Shown here piece by piece: positions 43,220 to 50,623 of a stretch of 64,000 nt of DNA (position 1 is the first letter of the stretch; each line of letters begins with the position of its first letter). This DNA is from Rhodococcus sp. Leaf278 (lineage in GTDB: Bacteria > Actinomycetota > Actinomycetes > Mycobacteriales > Mycobacteriaceae): positions 243,930 to 307,929 of the forward strand of contig NZ_LMRR01000023.1 in NCBI RefSeq assembly GCF_001426085.1, read 5' to 3'. The translations under genes were made by a program, and so were the position numbers. Below the pieces are notes generated by a model. It had not been told where the DNA came from, searched no databases, and was given only the letters and a program-made list of their open reading frames with translations.

Positions 43220-43710
43220 CATCGATCGATCCTGCTCTGGACCTGACCATCTCCCGCGTCATCAGAGCGCCACGCGCAGCAGTCTGGAGCGCCTGGACGG
43301 ACTCGTCCAAATTCGAGAAGTGGTGGATTCCCGCTCCCGCGCTGTGTCGAGTCGCCGCCTGGGATCCGAAGCCCGGTGGTGCATTCCGCACCTTGATCAG
43401 TGAGACCGGCGGTCCGTACGAGCCTCATATCGACGGTTGCTTCCTCGCCGTCGACGATGGTGAGCGCATCGTCTTCACGAACTCACTCGTCGAGGGATGG
43501 CGGCCCGCACCGCAGTTGTTCATGACCGCGGTGATCACGCTCGCCGATCATCCCGACGGAACGGACTACCGCGCCCACGTGATGCACCGCAACGAAGAGG
43601 ACCGAAAGATGCACGAGGATTACGGCTTCTATGACGGTTGGGGAACCGTCATCGGGCAACTCGCCGATTTCGTCGAGGGTCAGGCCCGGCCCGTCGAGCG
43701 CAGTTCGTAG
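43216..43710 (+). CDS. SRPBCC (AHSA1-like) protein
   Basis: 164 residues, START-like helix-grip fold: LTISRVIRAPRAAVWSAWTD, SKFEKWWIPAPALCRVAAWD, DGGCFLAVDD-type strand DGCFLAVDDGERIVFTNSLV and HEDYGFYDGWGTVIGQLADF. These proteins bind hydrophobic ligands. It is the partner of the overlapping ArsR gene. Its 3' end overlaps the convergent Rieske gene by 31 nt. Confidence 0.87.
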   Translation: MTSIDPALDLTISRVIRAPRAAVWSAWTDSSKFEKWWIPAPALCRVAAWDPKPGGAFRTLISETGGPYEPHIDGCFLAVDDGERIVFTNSLVEGWRPAPQLFMTAVITLADHPDGTDYRAHVMHRNEEDRKMHEDYGFYDGWGTVIGQLADFVEGQARPVERSS

Positions 43711-44699
43711 CGACGTTCGGCGTAGTCGAGATCGTCCTTCCACAAGCGGGCGGCGGTGAAGTTCATTGCTGGGCGCAGCAGCCCGGACATCTTGCGTGCC
43801 ATCTGGAATCCCGGGCGATCCGAGCTCGCGATCGTAGCCTCGATGACGGCGGTACGGGGTGTGCCGTCGGCTGCCGGGGCCAGTGGCGTCGCATGCGTTT
43901 CGACGACGCTGCCTGCACCTTCGCCGTCGAGGATGCGCATGACGATGGTGCGCGGACCGGGGCAGACGAACTCGGCCCGTACCGGAACTCCGACGCCGCG
44001 ACTGACCCTGAAGGTCACGTCGACGAGGAATCGATCGTCCTCGTCGGGCACGTCGATCTCTGTGGGCGCGCTGACCACTTTCAGGCGTGCAAACGAGTAC
44101 GGGTGGAACCACGCGCCGTGCCAAGGGTCGAGGCGATTGGCGATGATGTCGTCGGGCTCGCACTTGCCGACGAGAGTGACCACGCCGGCAATGGCGGTCG
44201 ACGCGGGCGGGCGGATCGGGACCACGGGGACGGGCGTCGGCTCCTCGCCGCCGAGCTCATCGAGTCGCACCCACACCAGAACTCCGTCGTCGAAGGCGGG
44301 AACAGGACGCCAACCCGCCTTCCCCTTGGGGCCGAGTGCCAGACCGTGCCAGCGACAGACCAACGTGTCGCACTCGATCTTTGCGGTGTCCAGTGCAGCG
44401 CCGAGATGCGGACACGCGCCGGGGCCGATATGCACTTTGCCTGCCGAGTCGCGCCAGGCAACGAGTTCGGTGGTGCCGACGTAGCGTCCGAACGGCTTGT
44501 CGGCTTTGATGTCGCGACTGGCGGCGAAGACGAACCAGTTGCCCGAGGTCCGCGTCTTCGCACGTTTGAGAGCAGACTCGATGACCTGGGGATTCGCACC
44601 CTTCCAGGTGGGTTCCTGCTTGGCCCACGACTCCGACGGCAACGGCTGCAGAGGCATCGTCTTCGGCCACCGTCGTCGTACTGCATCCAGCGCGGTCAT
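43680..44699 (-). CDS. Rieske 2Fe-2S protein with DUF5914
   Basis: 339 residues. The Rieske cluster ligands are visible in GPGACPHLGAALDTAK and TLVCRWHGLALGP (CxH, then CxxH). The C-terminal half, from about residue 170 (DPWHGAWFHPYSFARLKVVS through LWKDDLDYAERRYELR), is the DUF5914 region. Such proteins occur near carotenoid or isoprenoid genes in actinobacteria and may oxygenate or desaturate. The nearby CrtU-like gene makes that link possible here. ATG 44699 has GGGAGC upstream. Confidence 0.82.
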   Translation of the reverse strand: MTALDAVRRRWPKTMPLQPLPSESWAKQEPTWKGANPQVIESALKRAKTRTSGNWFVFAASRDIKADKPFGRYVGTTELVAWRDSAGKVHIGPGACPHLGAALDTAKIECDTLVCRWHGLALGPKGKAGWRPVPAFDDGVLVWVRLDELGGEEPTPVPVVPIRPPASTAIAGVVTLVGKCEPDDIIANRLDPWHGAWFHPYSFARLKVVSAPTEIDVPDEDDRFLVDVTFRVSRGVGVPVRAEFVCPGPRTIVMRILDGEGAGSVVETHATPLAPAADGTPRTAVIEATIASSDRPGFQMARKMSGLLRPAMNFTAARLWKDDLDYAERRYELRSTGRA

Positions 44700-44753
44700 T
44701 GCTGCTCCCAAAGTCGACAGTCGTGTTCCTCTTCCATTGTTCCCGTTCCTCGG

Positions 44754-44807
44754 TACTCAATGTGACATCTGGTGGCCTTTTCGGGGGTCAATGTCACATC
44801 GAGTGGA
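44754..44807 (-). repeat. Palindromic intergenic repeat, copy 8
   Basis: Reverse orientation. Arms TACTCAATGTGACATC and AATGTCACATCGAGTGGA with centre TGGTGGCCTTTTCGGGGGTC. It lies 55 bp upstream of the Rieske gene start. The 15 bp before it nearly match those before copy 9. Confidence 0.88.
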
Positions 44808-45060
44808 CTTAGGACGTCGGTGAACGGGGAGGAGGACGGTGCGCGAGGACAGGTGGGTCCGGTAGGGGTCGGCGGTCCCGAGCTGTGTCAGTCAACTGAT
44901 GTCAGCGCCTGCAATTCGGCTCGAAAGGCGGAATCCCGTGGCTGCAGGAAAATAGTGGGCATTCAGATCAGTGAGCGCGGTCGCCTAGGGCGCAATCGGC
45001 TGATTGCGCGTCGGTAGTCCGCGAGGGGTCGATGACTGTCACCGATGTTCCCCTTCCTCG
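44808..45060. other. Spacer between repeat copies 8 and 9, no gene seen
   Basis: 253 bp. Open frames here are short and unlike any family. The last 15 bp (GTTCCCCTTCCTCGG) nearly repeat the sequence in front of copy 8 (GTTCCCGTTCCTCGG), so the spacer is bounded by a duplicated flank. No promoter, RNA gene or operator was identified. Confidence 0.5.
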
Positions 45061-45115
45061 GCACTCGATGTCACATCTGGTGGCCCTTTTGTGGGTCAAT
45101 GTCACATCTAGTGGA
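45061..45115 (-). repeat. Palindromic intergenic repeat, copy 9
   Basis: Arms GCACTCGATGTCACATC and AATGTCACATCTAGTGGA with centre TGGTGGCCCTTTTGTGGGTC. It lies 20 bp past the end of azlD. With its flank it forms a direct repeat of about 70 bp with copy 8. Confidence 0.88.
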
Positions 45116-45134
45116 CTTACATACCGGCGCGGGG

Positions 45135-45446
45135 TCAGGGGATGCCGATCCAGCGCAACCCTGCAGTGGTTGCTGCCGCAGCGATAACGATGACCACGAA
45201 TGGTGCTTTTCGCCAGGCGAGTATGCCTGCGACGGTGACTCCGATCGGGGCAGCGAAGCCCGCGAAGTCCTTGCCCACGAGCAGGGTGGAGGTGGCGACC
45301 AACGCGACGAATACAACAGCAACGGATGTGTTCATGACCCTGTCGATGCGCGGCGAGATGGTGATGCGCGTCCGCAGTGCCGGACCAGCGATACGCAGCG
45401 CATAGGTGCCGACGACCAGTGCAATCAGCGGGATCGTGAGGTTCAT
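45135..45446 (-). CDS. azlD: AzlD family branched-chain amino-acid transport subunit
   Basis: 103 residues with four TM segments: LTIPLIALVVGTYALRIAGP, then SVAVVFVALVATSTLLVG and a C-terminal pair. AzlD is the small partner of AzlC in export of branched-chain amino acids or analogues. Its start overlaps the azlC stop by 4 nt. Confidence 0.87.
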   Translation of the reverse strand: MNLTIPLIALVVGTYALRIAGPALRTRITISPRIDRVMNTSVAVVFVALVATSTLLVGKDFAGFAAPIGVTVAGILAWRKAPFVVIVIAAAATTAGLRWIGIP

Positions 45447-46141
45447 GCGGGTTCCTTCTCTGTACCGGGAGCAGCGGAGAGCATGGCCGGAACGACGGCG
45501 ATCAACGCGAGCAGCACCGGGAGCCCGCTCGGCAGGAACATCGAGGCGATGAGGGCGATCCCCGCGCCGGCGAGGGCGGCATTGCGGGTAGCTCGGTCCC
45601 GTAGCGCGGGCATGATCAGTCCCAGCAGAATTGCCGGGAACGCGGCATCGAGTCCGAGTGCCGCCGTATCGGTGATCGCGCCGCCGGCAAGCGTGCCGAT
45701 CGCAACGCCGATGTTCCACGTCACGAACAGTCCGATTCCGCACAACCAGAACGCTGTTCGACGGCTCGCTTCGTCCTTTTCTGCGACGGTGAACGCGACA
45801 GCTTCGTCGGTGATGAGGTGGGTGCCGAGCAGTCTCCTCAGCGGTGACGCGTTCTCGAACACAGCTCCGATGGAGAAGCCGAGCGGAACCAGACGGACGT
45901 TGGCGAGCAACGCGCTCGCGACTGCGGCGACGGGGTTGCCGCCGACGGCCAGTATGCCGACGAAGATGAATTGTGAGGACCCCGCGAACACCACCAGCGA
46001 CATCACCACCGGTAGCCACAGCGGCAGGTCGGCGGCCACGGAGATCGCACCGAACGAGGCTCCGACGAGGGCGTCGGCCAAACAGACCAACGCGATGTCG
46101 CGGATGTTGACCCCCCGAGGGGTTCGCCATGTCGAACGCAT
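45443..46141 (-). CDS. azlC: AzlC family branched-chain amino-acid exporter
   Basis: 232 residues, about seven TM segments. The family pattern DALVGASFGAISVAADLPLW, LVVFAGSSQFIFVGILAVGG and GTHLITDEAVAFTVAE is clear. It forms the AzlCD exporter with the next gene. ATG 46141 is divergent from the XRE-cupin regulator 67 bp away, which is probably its regulator, as is common for azlCD. Confidence 0.88.
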   Translation of the reverse strand: MRSTWRTPRGVNIRDIALVCLADALVGASFGAISVAADLPLWLPVVMSLVVFAGSSQFIFVGILAVGGNPVAAVASALLANVRLVPLGFSIGAVFENASPLRRLLGTHLITDEAVAFTVAEKDEASRRTAFWLCGIGLFVTWNIGVAIGTLAGGAITDTAALGLDAAFPAILLGLIMPALRDRATRNAALAGAGIALIASMFLPSGLPVLLALIAVVPAMLSAAPGTEKEPA

Positions 46142-46207
46142 GATCGTTATAGTGGACGATGTTAAGCTGTTCGTCAAATCAAACGCACGTACCGATGGAG
46201 TGAACGA

Positions 46208-46765
46208 ATGGCGGATGCCGGTCCACCGATAGCAGCTATCGCCGCAGCCCTCCAACAGGAACGACGACGCGTCGGCCTCTCTCTGGCCGAGGTGGCCCGC
46301 CGGGCAGGGATTGCGAAATCGACTCTGTCGCAACTGGAATCGGGAACCGGCAATCCGAGTCTCGAAACGCTCTGGGCGCTCAGCGTCACGCTGGGCGTGC
46401 CGTTCTCCAGATTGGTCGAGCCGGCGAAGCAGTCGGTCCGCCTGATCCGGGCGGGCGAGGGGCCGCGATTCGCGTCGGACAGGGCGGACTACACGGCAAC
46501 GCTGCTGGCGTCGTCACCGCCGAACGCTCGCCGAGACATCTATCTGATCAGCGCCGACGTCGGCGAGCCGAGGCGGTCGGATCCGCACTCGCCGAATGTC
46601 GTCGAGCATGTGGTGCTCAGTACAGGGCGAGCCCTGGTGGGGCCGACGGGCGAGGCGGTCGAGCTGGTGCCGGGCGACTATGTCGCCTATCCGGGCGACG
46701 TGCCGCACATCTTCGAGGCGTTGGAGCCGAACACCATGGCAGTGATGATCACCGAACACAGCTGA
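46208..46765 (+). CDS. XRE family regulator with C-terminal cupin domain
   Basis: 185 residues. The N-terminal HTH is LQQERRRVGLSLAEVARRAG and AKSTLSQLESGTGNPSLETL. The cupin domain has HSPNVVEHVVLSTGRALVGP, ending DYVAYPGDVPHIFEALEPN. This layout is typical of one-component regulators that bind an amino acid or polyamine. Divergent azlCD is the likely target. The ATG follows GGAG. Confidence 0.9.
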   Translation: MADAGPPIAAIAAALQQERRRVGLSLAEVARRAGIAKSTLSQLESGTGNPSLETLWALSVTLGVPFSRLVEPAKQSVRLIRAGEGPRFASDRADYTATLLASSPPNARRDIYLISADVGEPRRSDPHSPNVVEHVVLSTGRALVGPTGEAVELVPGDYVAYPGDVPHIFEALEPNTMAVMITEHS

Positions 46766-46932
46766 CGTGCGGGGAATAGTCGGCGACGGCACCTCGTTGG
46801 ACTGTTTCGACGGCGTTCGCTTGGCAAGCCCCGGGCCTCACCCCATTTGTCGCTACGAGCGACCACTCGCCGAGAGGCGTTTGCAGCGGACGTCGTCCCT
46901 ACTTTTGTCCGTGTAGCGAAGGGACGAGATTC

Positions 46933-47760
46933 ATGACAGCCAAGACGTGGTTCATCACCGGCACCTCCAAGGGATTCGGACGCGAGTGGGCGATCGCAGC
47001 CCTCGAACGCGGCGATCGAGTCGCTGCCACTGCTCGCAACACTGCGACATTGCATGATCTAGTGGAGATATACGGCGACGCGATTCTGCCGATCGAGCTG
47101 GACGTGAACGACCGCGCGGCTGACTTCGCAGCAGTCGCCTTGGCACACAAGACCTTCGGCTCACTCGACATCGTCATCAACAACGCCGGCTACGGCCAGT
47201 TCGGCATGATCGAGGAGATCTCCGAGGAGGACGCTCGCGCGCAGATCGAGACCAACGTCTTCGGAGCGCTCTGGGTTACGCAGGCGGCGCTGCCGTTCAT
47301 GCGTGAGCAGGGGAGTGGCCACATCTTGCAGGTGTCGTCCATCGGCGGAATCTCCGCATTCCCCAACGTCGGTGCGTACCACGCCTCCAAGTGGGCCCTC
47401 GAAGGATTCAGTCAGGCCTTGGCCCAGGAGGTCGAGGACTTCGGCATCCACGTGACGCTGATCGAGCCGGGTGGGTTCTCCACCGACTGGTCCGGCCCGT
47501 CTGCCAAGAAGTCCACCGACATCGCCGCGTACGACCCGATTCGAGACAAGGCTGCAAAGCTGCGCAGTGCCCGGCAGGCAACTCCCGGTGATCCGAGCGC
47601 AACACGCTCGGCATTGCTGAAGGTGATCGATGCCGAAAAGCCCCCGCTGCGAGTATTTTTCGGCGATGCTCCGCTGGAGATCGCGACGAAGGACTACGAG
47701 TCGCGACTGGCCAATTGGCGCGAATGGCAGCCCGTGGCCGTCGAGGCGCACGGAGGCTGA
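46933..47760 (+). CDS. SDR family oxidoreductase
   Basis: 275 residues, short-chain dehydrogenase with cofactor motif ITGTSKGFGREWAIAALERG, DIVINNAGYGQFG (NNAG), the catalytic serine in ILQVSSIGGISAFP and the YxxxK in YHASKWALEGFSQALAQEVE. The C-terminal part resembles enzymes that act on ketones or sugars. The substrate is unknown. It stands alone, with 167 bp of gene-free sequence before it. Confidence 0.9.
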   Translation: MTAKTWFITGTSKGFGREWAIAALERGDRVAATARNTATLHDLVEIYGDAILPIELDVNDRAADFAAVALAHKTFGSLDIVINNAGYGQFGMIEEISEEDARAQIETNVFGALWVTQAALPFMREQGSGHILQVSSIGGISAFPNVGAYHASKWALEGFSQALAQEVEDFGIHVTLIEPGGFSTDWSGPSAKKSTDIAAYDPIRDKAAKLRSARQATPGDPSATRSALLKVIDAEKPPLRVFFGDAPLEIATKDYESRLANWREWQPVAVEAHGG

Positions 47761-48191
47761 TTACTCAGCGGACCTGATGGTTCACGATCGCATCCGATCG
47801 GCGGCTTCCTGCGCACGAGCGACGGTCGTGAACCGCCAGGTGCGTGCTCAGCTAACTGTCTTCGCGGGCGGCTCGGTCCGACTTGCGTGATAGTCGCCTG
47901 GAGATGACCACGGGCCGCAATGCTTCTCGAGTACGGCCCGTCACCGACCTGGTTCGTGCACAGACAATTCGGCGAGAAGTCAGACTCTCGATTGCGACGA
48001 AGCGGGAGTCGGTGCCCAAACTGCGTCGTTCCCGCATCCTGCCGGTCCAGCGAAACGATCGAGTGCAGCTACGGGCCCGGTCGTAACGCCAGCGCGTGGG
48101 GTTCACGACCCTCGTGGACAACCACACCGCAGCGGAGCGGTGTGCCTGACGATCAGGGGCGTGGATTGAGCGGGGGACCTATCGTGGCGGG
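47761..48191. other. Gene-poor region with inverted repeats, 431 bp
   Basis: No family-like protein was found on either strand; a 91-codon minus-strand frame (47852-48127) is Arg-rich and looks like noise. Inverted repeats: GGTTCACGA (47779) with TCGTGAACC (47826), enclosing CGATCG-N4-CGATCG at 47785-47800; a third GGTTCACGA at about 48099; and a hairpin ACACCGC-N6-GCGGTGT near 48124. It could be a decayed gene or regulatory DNA. Confidence 0.4.
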
Positions 48192-48722
48192 ATGGAATTC
48201 GGATTTGACGCGGGGGCGTATGCGGTGCGTGAGGTCGACGGCAGTGATAGTCCCGAGGACTTCCTAGCCGTGTTCAACAGCAATCCTGAGTTCCTCGACG
48301 CGAGTACGTTAAATACCGGAGTCATCGCCTTCACCGTCGAGGATGTCGAGAAGTTCCTCTGGCATAACACCGTCATGGAGAACTCCCACTGTCTGGTGAT
48401 TCGTGCGGCAGAACGAATCGTGGGGGCGATGACGCTGCTGGTTCCGCATCCCCGCGAAGGTCAACCGTGGGTGGGGAGTCTGATCGTCGACGGGGAACTC
48501 GAGCATAACCGGGTGGCGAATCCGGTTCTGGCGGAGCTCGAGCGCATTCTCGAGGCACAGGGGTGGACCCATGTGTTCGTGGGTCCGATGGTGAGCATGG
48601 TCGAGAGCATCGGATGGTGGCGTTCCCGCGGTTACGAGCCTATGGAACGGCGTCTGGACAACGACAAACGCGAAGTCGAGGTTCATCGAAAAGCGTTGGC
48701 GTCTATCAATTTTCCGGGGTGA
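48192..48722 (+). CDS. GNAT-like acetyltransferase
   Basis: 176 residues. A GNAT core is suggested by HCLVIRAAERIVGAMTLLVP, then GELEHNRVANPVLAELERIL and GPMVSMVESIGWWRSRGYEP. The pyrophosphate loop is not canonical, so catalytic activity is less sure. ATG 48192. It overlaps the convergent gene by 17 nt. Confidence 0.68.
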   Translation: MEFGFDAGAYAVREVDGSDSPEDFLAVFNSNPEFLDASTLNTGVIAFTVEDVEKFLWHNTVMENSHCLVIRAAERIVGAMTLLVPHPREGQPWVGSLIVDGELEHNRVANPVLAELERILEAQGWTHVFVGPMVSMVESIGWWRSRGYEPMERRLDNDKREVEVHRKALASINFPG

Positions 48723-49092
48723 GCGCCGTGATATTCGACGACGTCTGGGCATCGGTGTCGGCCGTCTCGTCGAAGTAGCGCCGGAAGAGCAAGCGCATCG
48801 ACTCGATGATGTCGATGTGTTGCTGCAGAATGATGTCGAGAGACCGGTCGGTGCCAGTGGCGAGACGACCGAACCGGGCTTGCAGATCTTGCGCAGACTT
48901 CAAGTCGCCCCACTCTTGAAACTCGCCCAGGCGAATGGCCTTACGTTTCATGTCGTTGAGGTGCGCGATGTACGCGACACAGGCTGCATCACACTTGGCA
49001 GCGACTTCGGCCGGAATGGTGATAGTGCCAGCGTCGGCTTGGGCGTTGAGCTCTTGCCAATGTGCGATGAGGTCCGGCCTGGCTTCGGTCAC
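48706..49092 (-). CDS. Hypothetical protein paired with a DUF3558 lipoprotein
   Basis: 128 residues, GTG start. Mostly helical: ARPDLIAHWQELNAQADAGT, AACVAYIAHLNDMKRKAIRL, DRSLDIILQQHIDIIESMRL. A size near 100-130 residues and a helical body next to a DUF3558 lipoprotein are common in mycolata. It recalls ESX-associated small proteins without a clear WXG motif. It starts 26 nt after the lipoprotein stop, so they are one operon. The function is not known. Confidence 0.65.
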   Translation of the reverse strand: MTEARPDLIAHWQELNAQADAGTITIPAEVAAKCDAACVAYIAHLNDMKRKAIRLGEFQEWGDLKSAQDLQARFGRLATGTDRSLDIILQQHIDIIESMRLLFRRYFDETADTDAQTSSNITALTPEN

Positions 49093-49118
49093 GGGTTCGC
49101 GTCTTTCAGTCGGTGGAG

Positions 49119-49670
49119 TTAGCTGGGGAGTTCTGAGTCGAGCTTTGCGACCAGGGAATTCAGCTCGGTACATGGATCGTAAGGAGGATTGCGGACCGTG
49201 GCATCAGTGATGATCGTTGCCCTGATCAGTTGGATGCCCTCTGTGAAGGCAACGCCGCAGTTCAGAGATGCGTCAGCACCGACCTGCTGGTACTGGGTCG
49301 CGTCACGAGTGCCCACTCGAACGGGCTGGAGCCGATCGAAGGTCGCGGGGTCGTCGATGTAGTCGATGCCTTCGAGCCCGGCGAATATCGAAAAGAAGTA
49401 CTTATTGTTTGGCGGTCGATCCTCCCAACCGCAGATCTTGAATCCGTATTGATCCCGCCCGAAGATTCCCGACTCCTTGGTGTCCACGTTCAATCCCGCA
49501 CGCGCGATGGCCTCGTCGGGGATGGTGCAGGGGTCCCATGGCGTAGGCGGTGCCGCGACGGTGGTGCTGGTTTCCACCCGCGGCGTCGCTTCCCCTTCAG
49601 TCCCGCTCGAGCAGCCAGCGAGCAGCGCAAAAGCAGATACAACGGGGATCCATCGACGTGCCCTGCGCAT
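49119..49670 (-). CDS. DUF3558 lipoprotein
   Basis: 183 residues. Signal peptide MRRARRWIPVVSAFALLAGC with lipobox LAGC; the mature part begins SSGTEGEATPRVET and has the DUF3558 pattern: PWDPCTIPDEAIARAGLNVD, YGFKICGWEDRPPN, NCGVAFTEGIQLIRATIITD and DPCTELNSLVAKLDSELPS. Four cysteines in the mature part likely form two disulfides. It is anchored to the outer face of the membrane; the function is unknown. The start at 49670 gives the signal peptide. Confidence 0.85.
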   Translation of the reverse strand: MRRARRWIPVVSAFALLAGCSSGTEGEATPRVETSTTVAAPPTPWDPCTIPDEAIARAGLNVDTKESGIFGRDQYGFKICGWEDRPPNNKYFFSIFAGLEGIDYIDDPATFDRLQPVRVGTRDATQYQQVGADASLNCGVAFTEGIQLIRATIITDATVRNPPYDPCTELNSLVAKLDSELPS

Positions 49671-49772
49671 TGGTCTTATCCGTTCCTCGAGAACACCTAC
49701 GTTCTTGGACGCAGCACAGCCCGCGTCGGTTCCCGACGGTCCTCGATTCGGAAGCCGCAGACCTATGACAGG

Positions 49773-50360
49773 GTGACGGGCGTGGAGGTCGACCGGGACA
49801 GTGTCGGAGATTCCACGACTGTGGTGGTCGAGACCGGTATCCACGGCGAACTGGATCTGATCTACCGCGACGACGAAATATGCGGCTCGTATCGCGAGGG
49901 CCCACCGATGACCGCCACGATCGCTCGCATAGGCGCTCGCACATCGGCAACAGTCCCGATCGGCACGCGCAGGGCCGCACAGCTGAAAGCGAGCATCGAC
50001 GGTTGCGAAATACTTCTCGATCCCGGCCGCGCGAGGCTCGTCAAACGGTCCTACCGCGTCGGCATTCAGTACGGGGAACGCACTCTGTCGCTGCGTGCGA
50101 AGAATTTGGAAGACAGTGTGCTGCTCGATGGTTCGTCGGATCGGGGCCACAACGAATTCGGGGTGTTGACTCGCGTTTTCGGCGGAGGTGTCGATGTGTT
50201 GTGGTCGCTGCCGTTCAGAATGGTGAACAAGACGATCGAACCACCGACGCCGTCCCGCGAGGATGCCCTCGTCGGCATCGTCGTGGCCGCGGCGTTCGGA
50301 ACCGGCGGGCTGTCGTTGACGACCATCGTCTTGGGCGCACTCGACTCGATCCTTCCGTGA
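49773..50360 (+). CDS. Hypothetical protein with C-terminal membrane helix
   Basis: 195 residues, GTG start. The soluble part (GDSTTVVVETGIHGELDLIY through RSYRVGIQYGERTLSLRAKN) looks beta-rich. The last 30 residues, DALVGIVVAAAFGTGGLSLT and TIVLGALDSILP, form one TM helix at the very C-terminus. No family is recognised. It is 263 bp upstream of the reverse transcriptase, with the candidate structured RNA between, in the same direction. It may be a partner or effector; that is inference. Confidence 0.6.
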   Translation: MTGVEVDRDSVGDSTTVVVETGIHGELDLIYRDDEICGSYREGPPMTATIARIGARTSATVPIGTRRAAQLKASIDGCEILLDPGRARLVKRSYRVGIQYGERTLSLRAKNLEDSVLLDGSSDRGHNEFGVLTRVFGGGVDVLWSLPFRMVNKTIEPPTPSREDALVGIVVAAAFGTGGLSLTTIVLGALDSILP

Positions 50361-50411
50361 CGGTCCCGTGGGCAACGCGCTGACAGATCGGCGTCGATTT
50401 GGCATGGTGGA

Positions 50412-50608
50412 GGGATGCAGCGGCGCGTGGGCGAGAGTTGGTCCGCGGGACCGGTCTCAGGGGTAACCCCTGGGTACATCACGAGAATCGAGCACTGCGT
50501 CCGAAGCAGCTCGGCACGCTCCGCGTGCTTGACTGCTCCGAGGACGAAGGATTTCGGTCGCCCCGTGCCGTTGCATGTCACAGCGTTACATGTCACAGCG
50601 CTGCACCC
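50412..50608 (+). ncRNA. Candidate retron msr-msd-like structured RNA
   Basis: A long-range inverted repeat frames the region: GGGATGCAGCG (50412-50422) pairs with CGCTGCACCC (50599-50608) over 10 bp with one bulged A, like retron a1/a2 arms. Inside are hairpins GGTCCGCGGGACC (50440-50452), CAGGGG-TAA-CCCCTG (50458-50472) and GCACGC-TCC-GCGTGC (50514-50528) with an outer GCAG/CTGC stem. An AGC lies at the end of the first arm, where a branching G would be expected. Two 12-bp direct repeats CATGTCACAGCG occur at 50574 and 50589. The reverse transcriptase GTG is 15 nt downstream. The end points and strand follow the enzyme gene; transcription is not shown. Confidence 0.5.
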
Positions 50609-50623
50609 GATCGAGAGCCGCCT

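Noticed and set aside
44813..45017. Short frames between repeat copies 8 and 9
   Set aside because: Frame starts come from the repeat element itself, and the rest has no coding pattern.
47852..48127. A 91-codon minus-strand frame
   Set aside because: Arg- and Ser-rich with no family pattern or ribosome-binding site.
48090..48145. tRNA-like stem and GGTTCACGA stretch
   Set aside because: The GGTTCACGA stretch is not followed by a proper T-arm stem, acceptor stem or anticodon loop; no tRNA fold can be drawn.
49230..49772. N-terminal extension of the 195-residue gene
   Set aside because: This part is antisense to the DUF3558 lipoprotein; the GTG at 49773 starts the part that looks coding.
50066..50596. 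A 176-codon minus-strand frame across the RNA candidate
   Set aside because: It has no recognisable family and covers hairpins and repeats; it is more likely a shadow of the RNA region.
50399..50623. TTG-initiated extension of the reverse transcriptase
   Set aside because: It would place the RT start within the structured RNA, lacks a ribosome-binding site, and the added residues are not RT-like.
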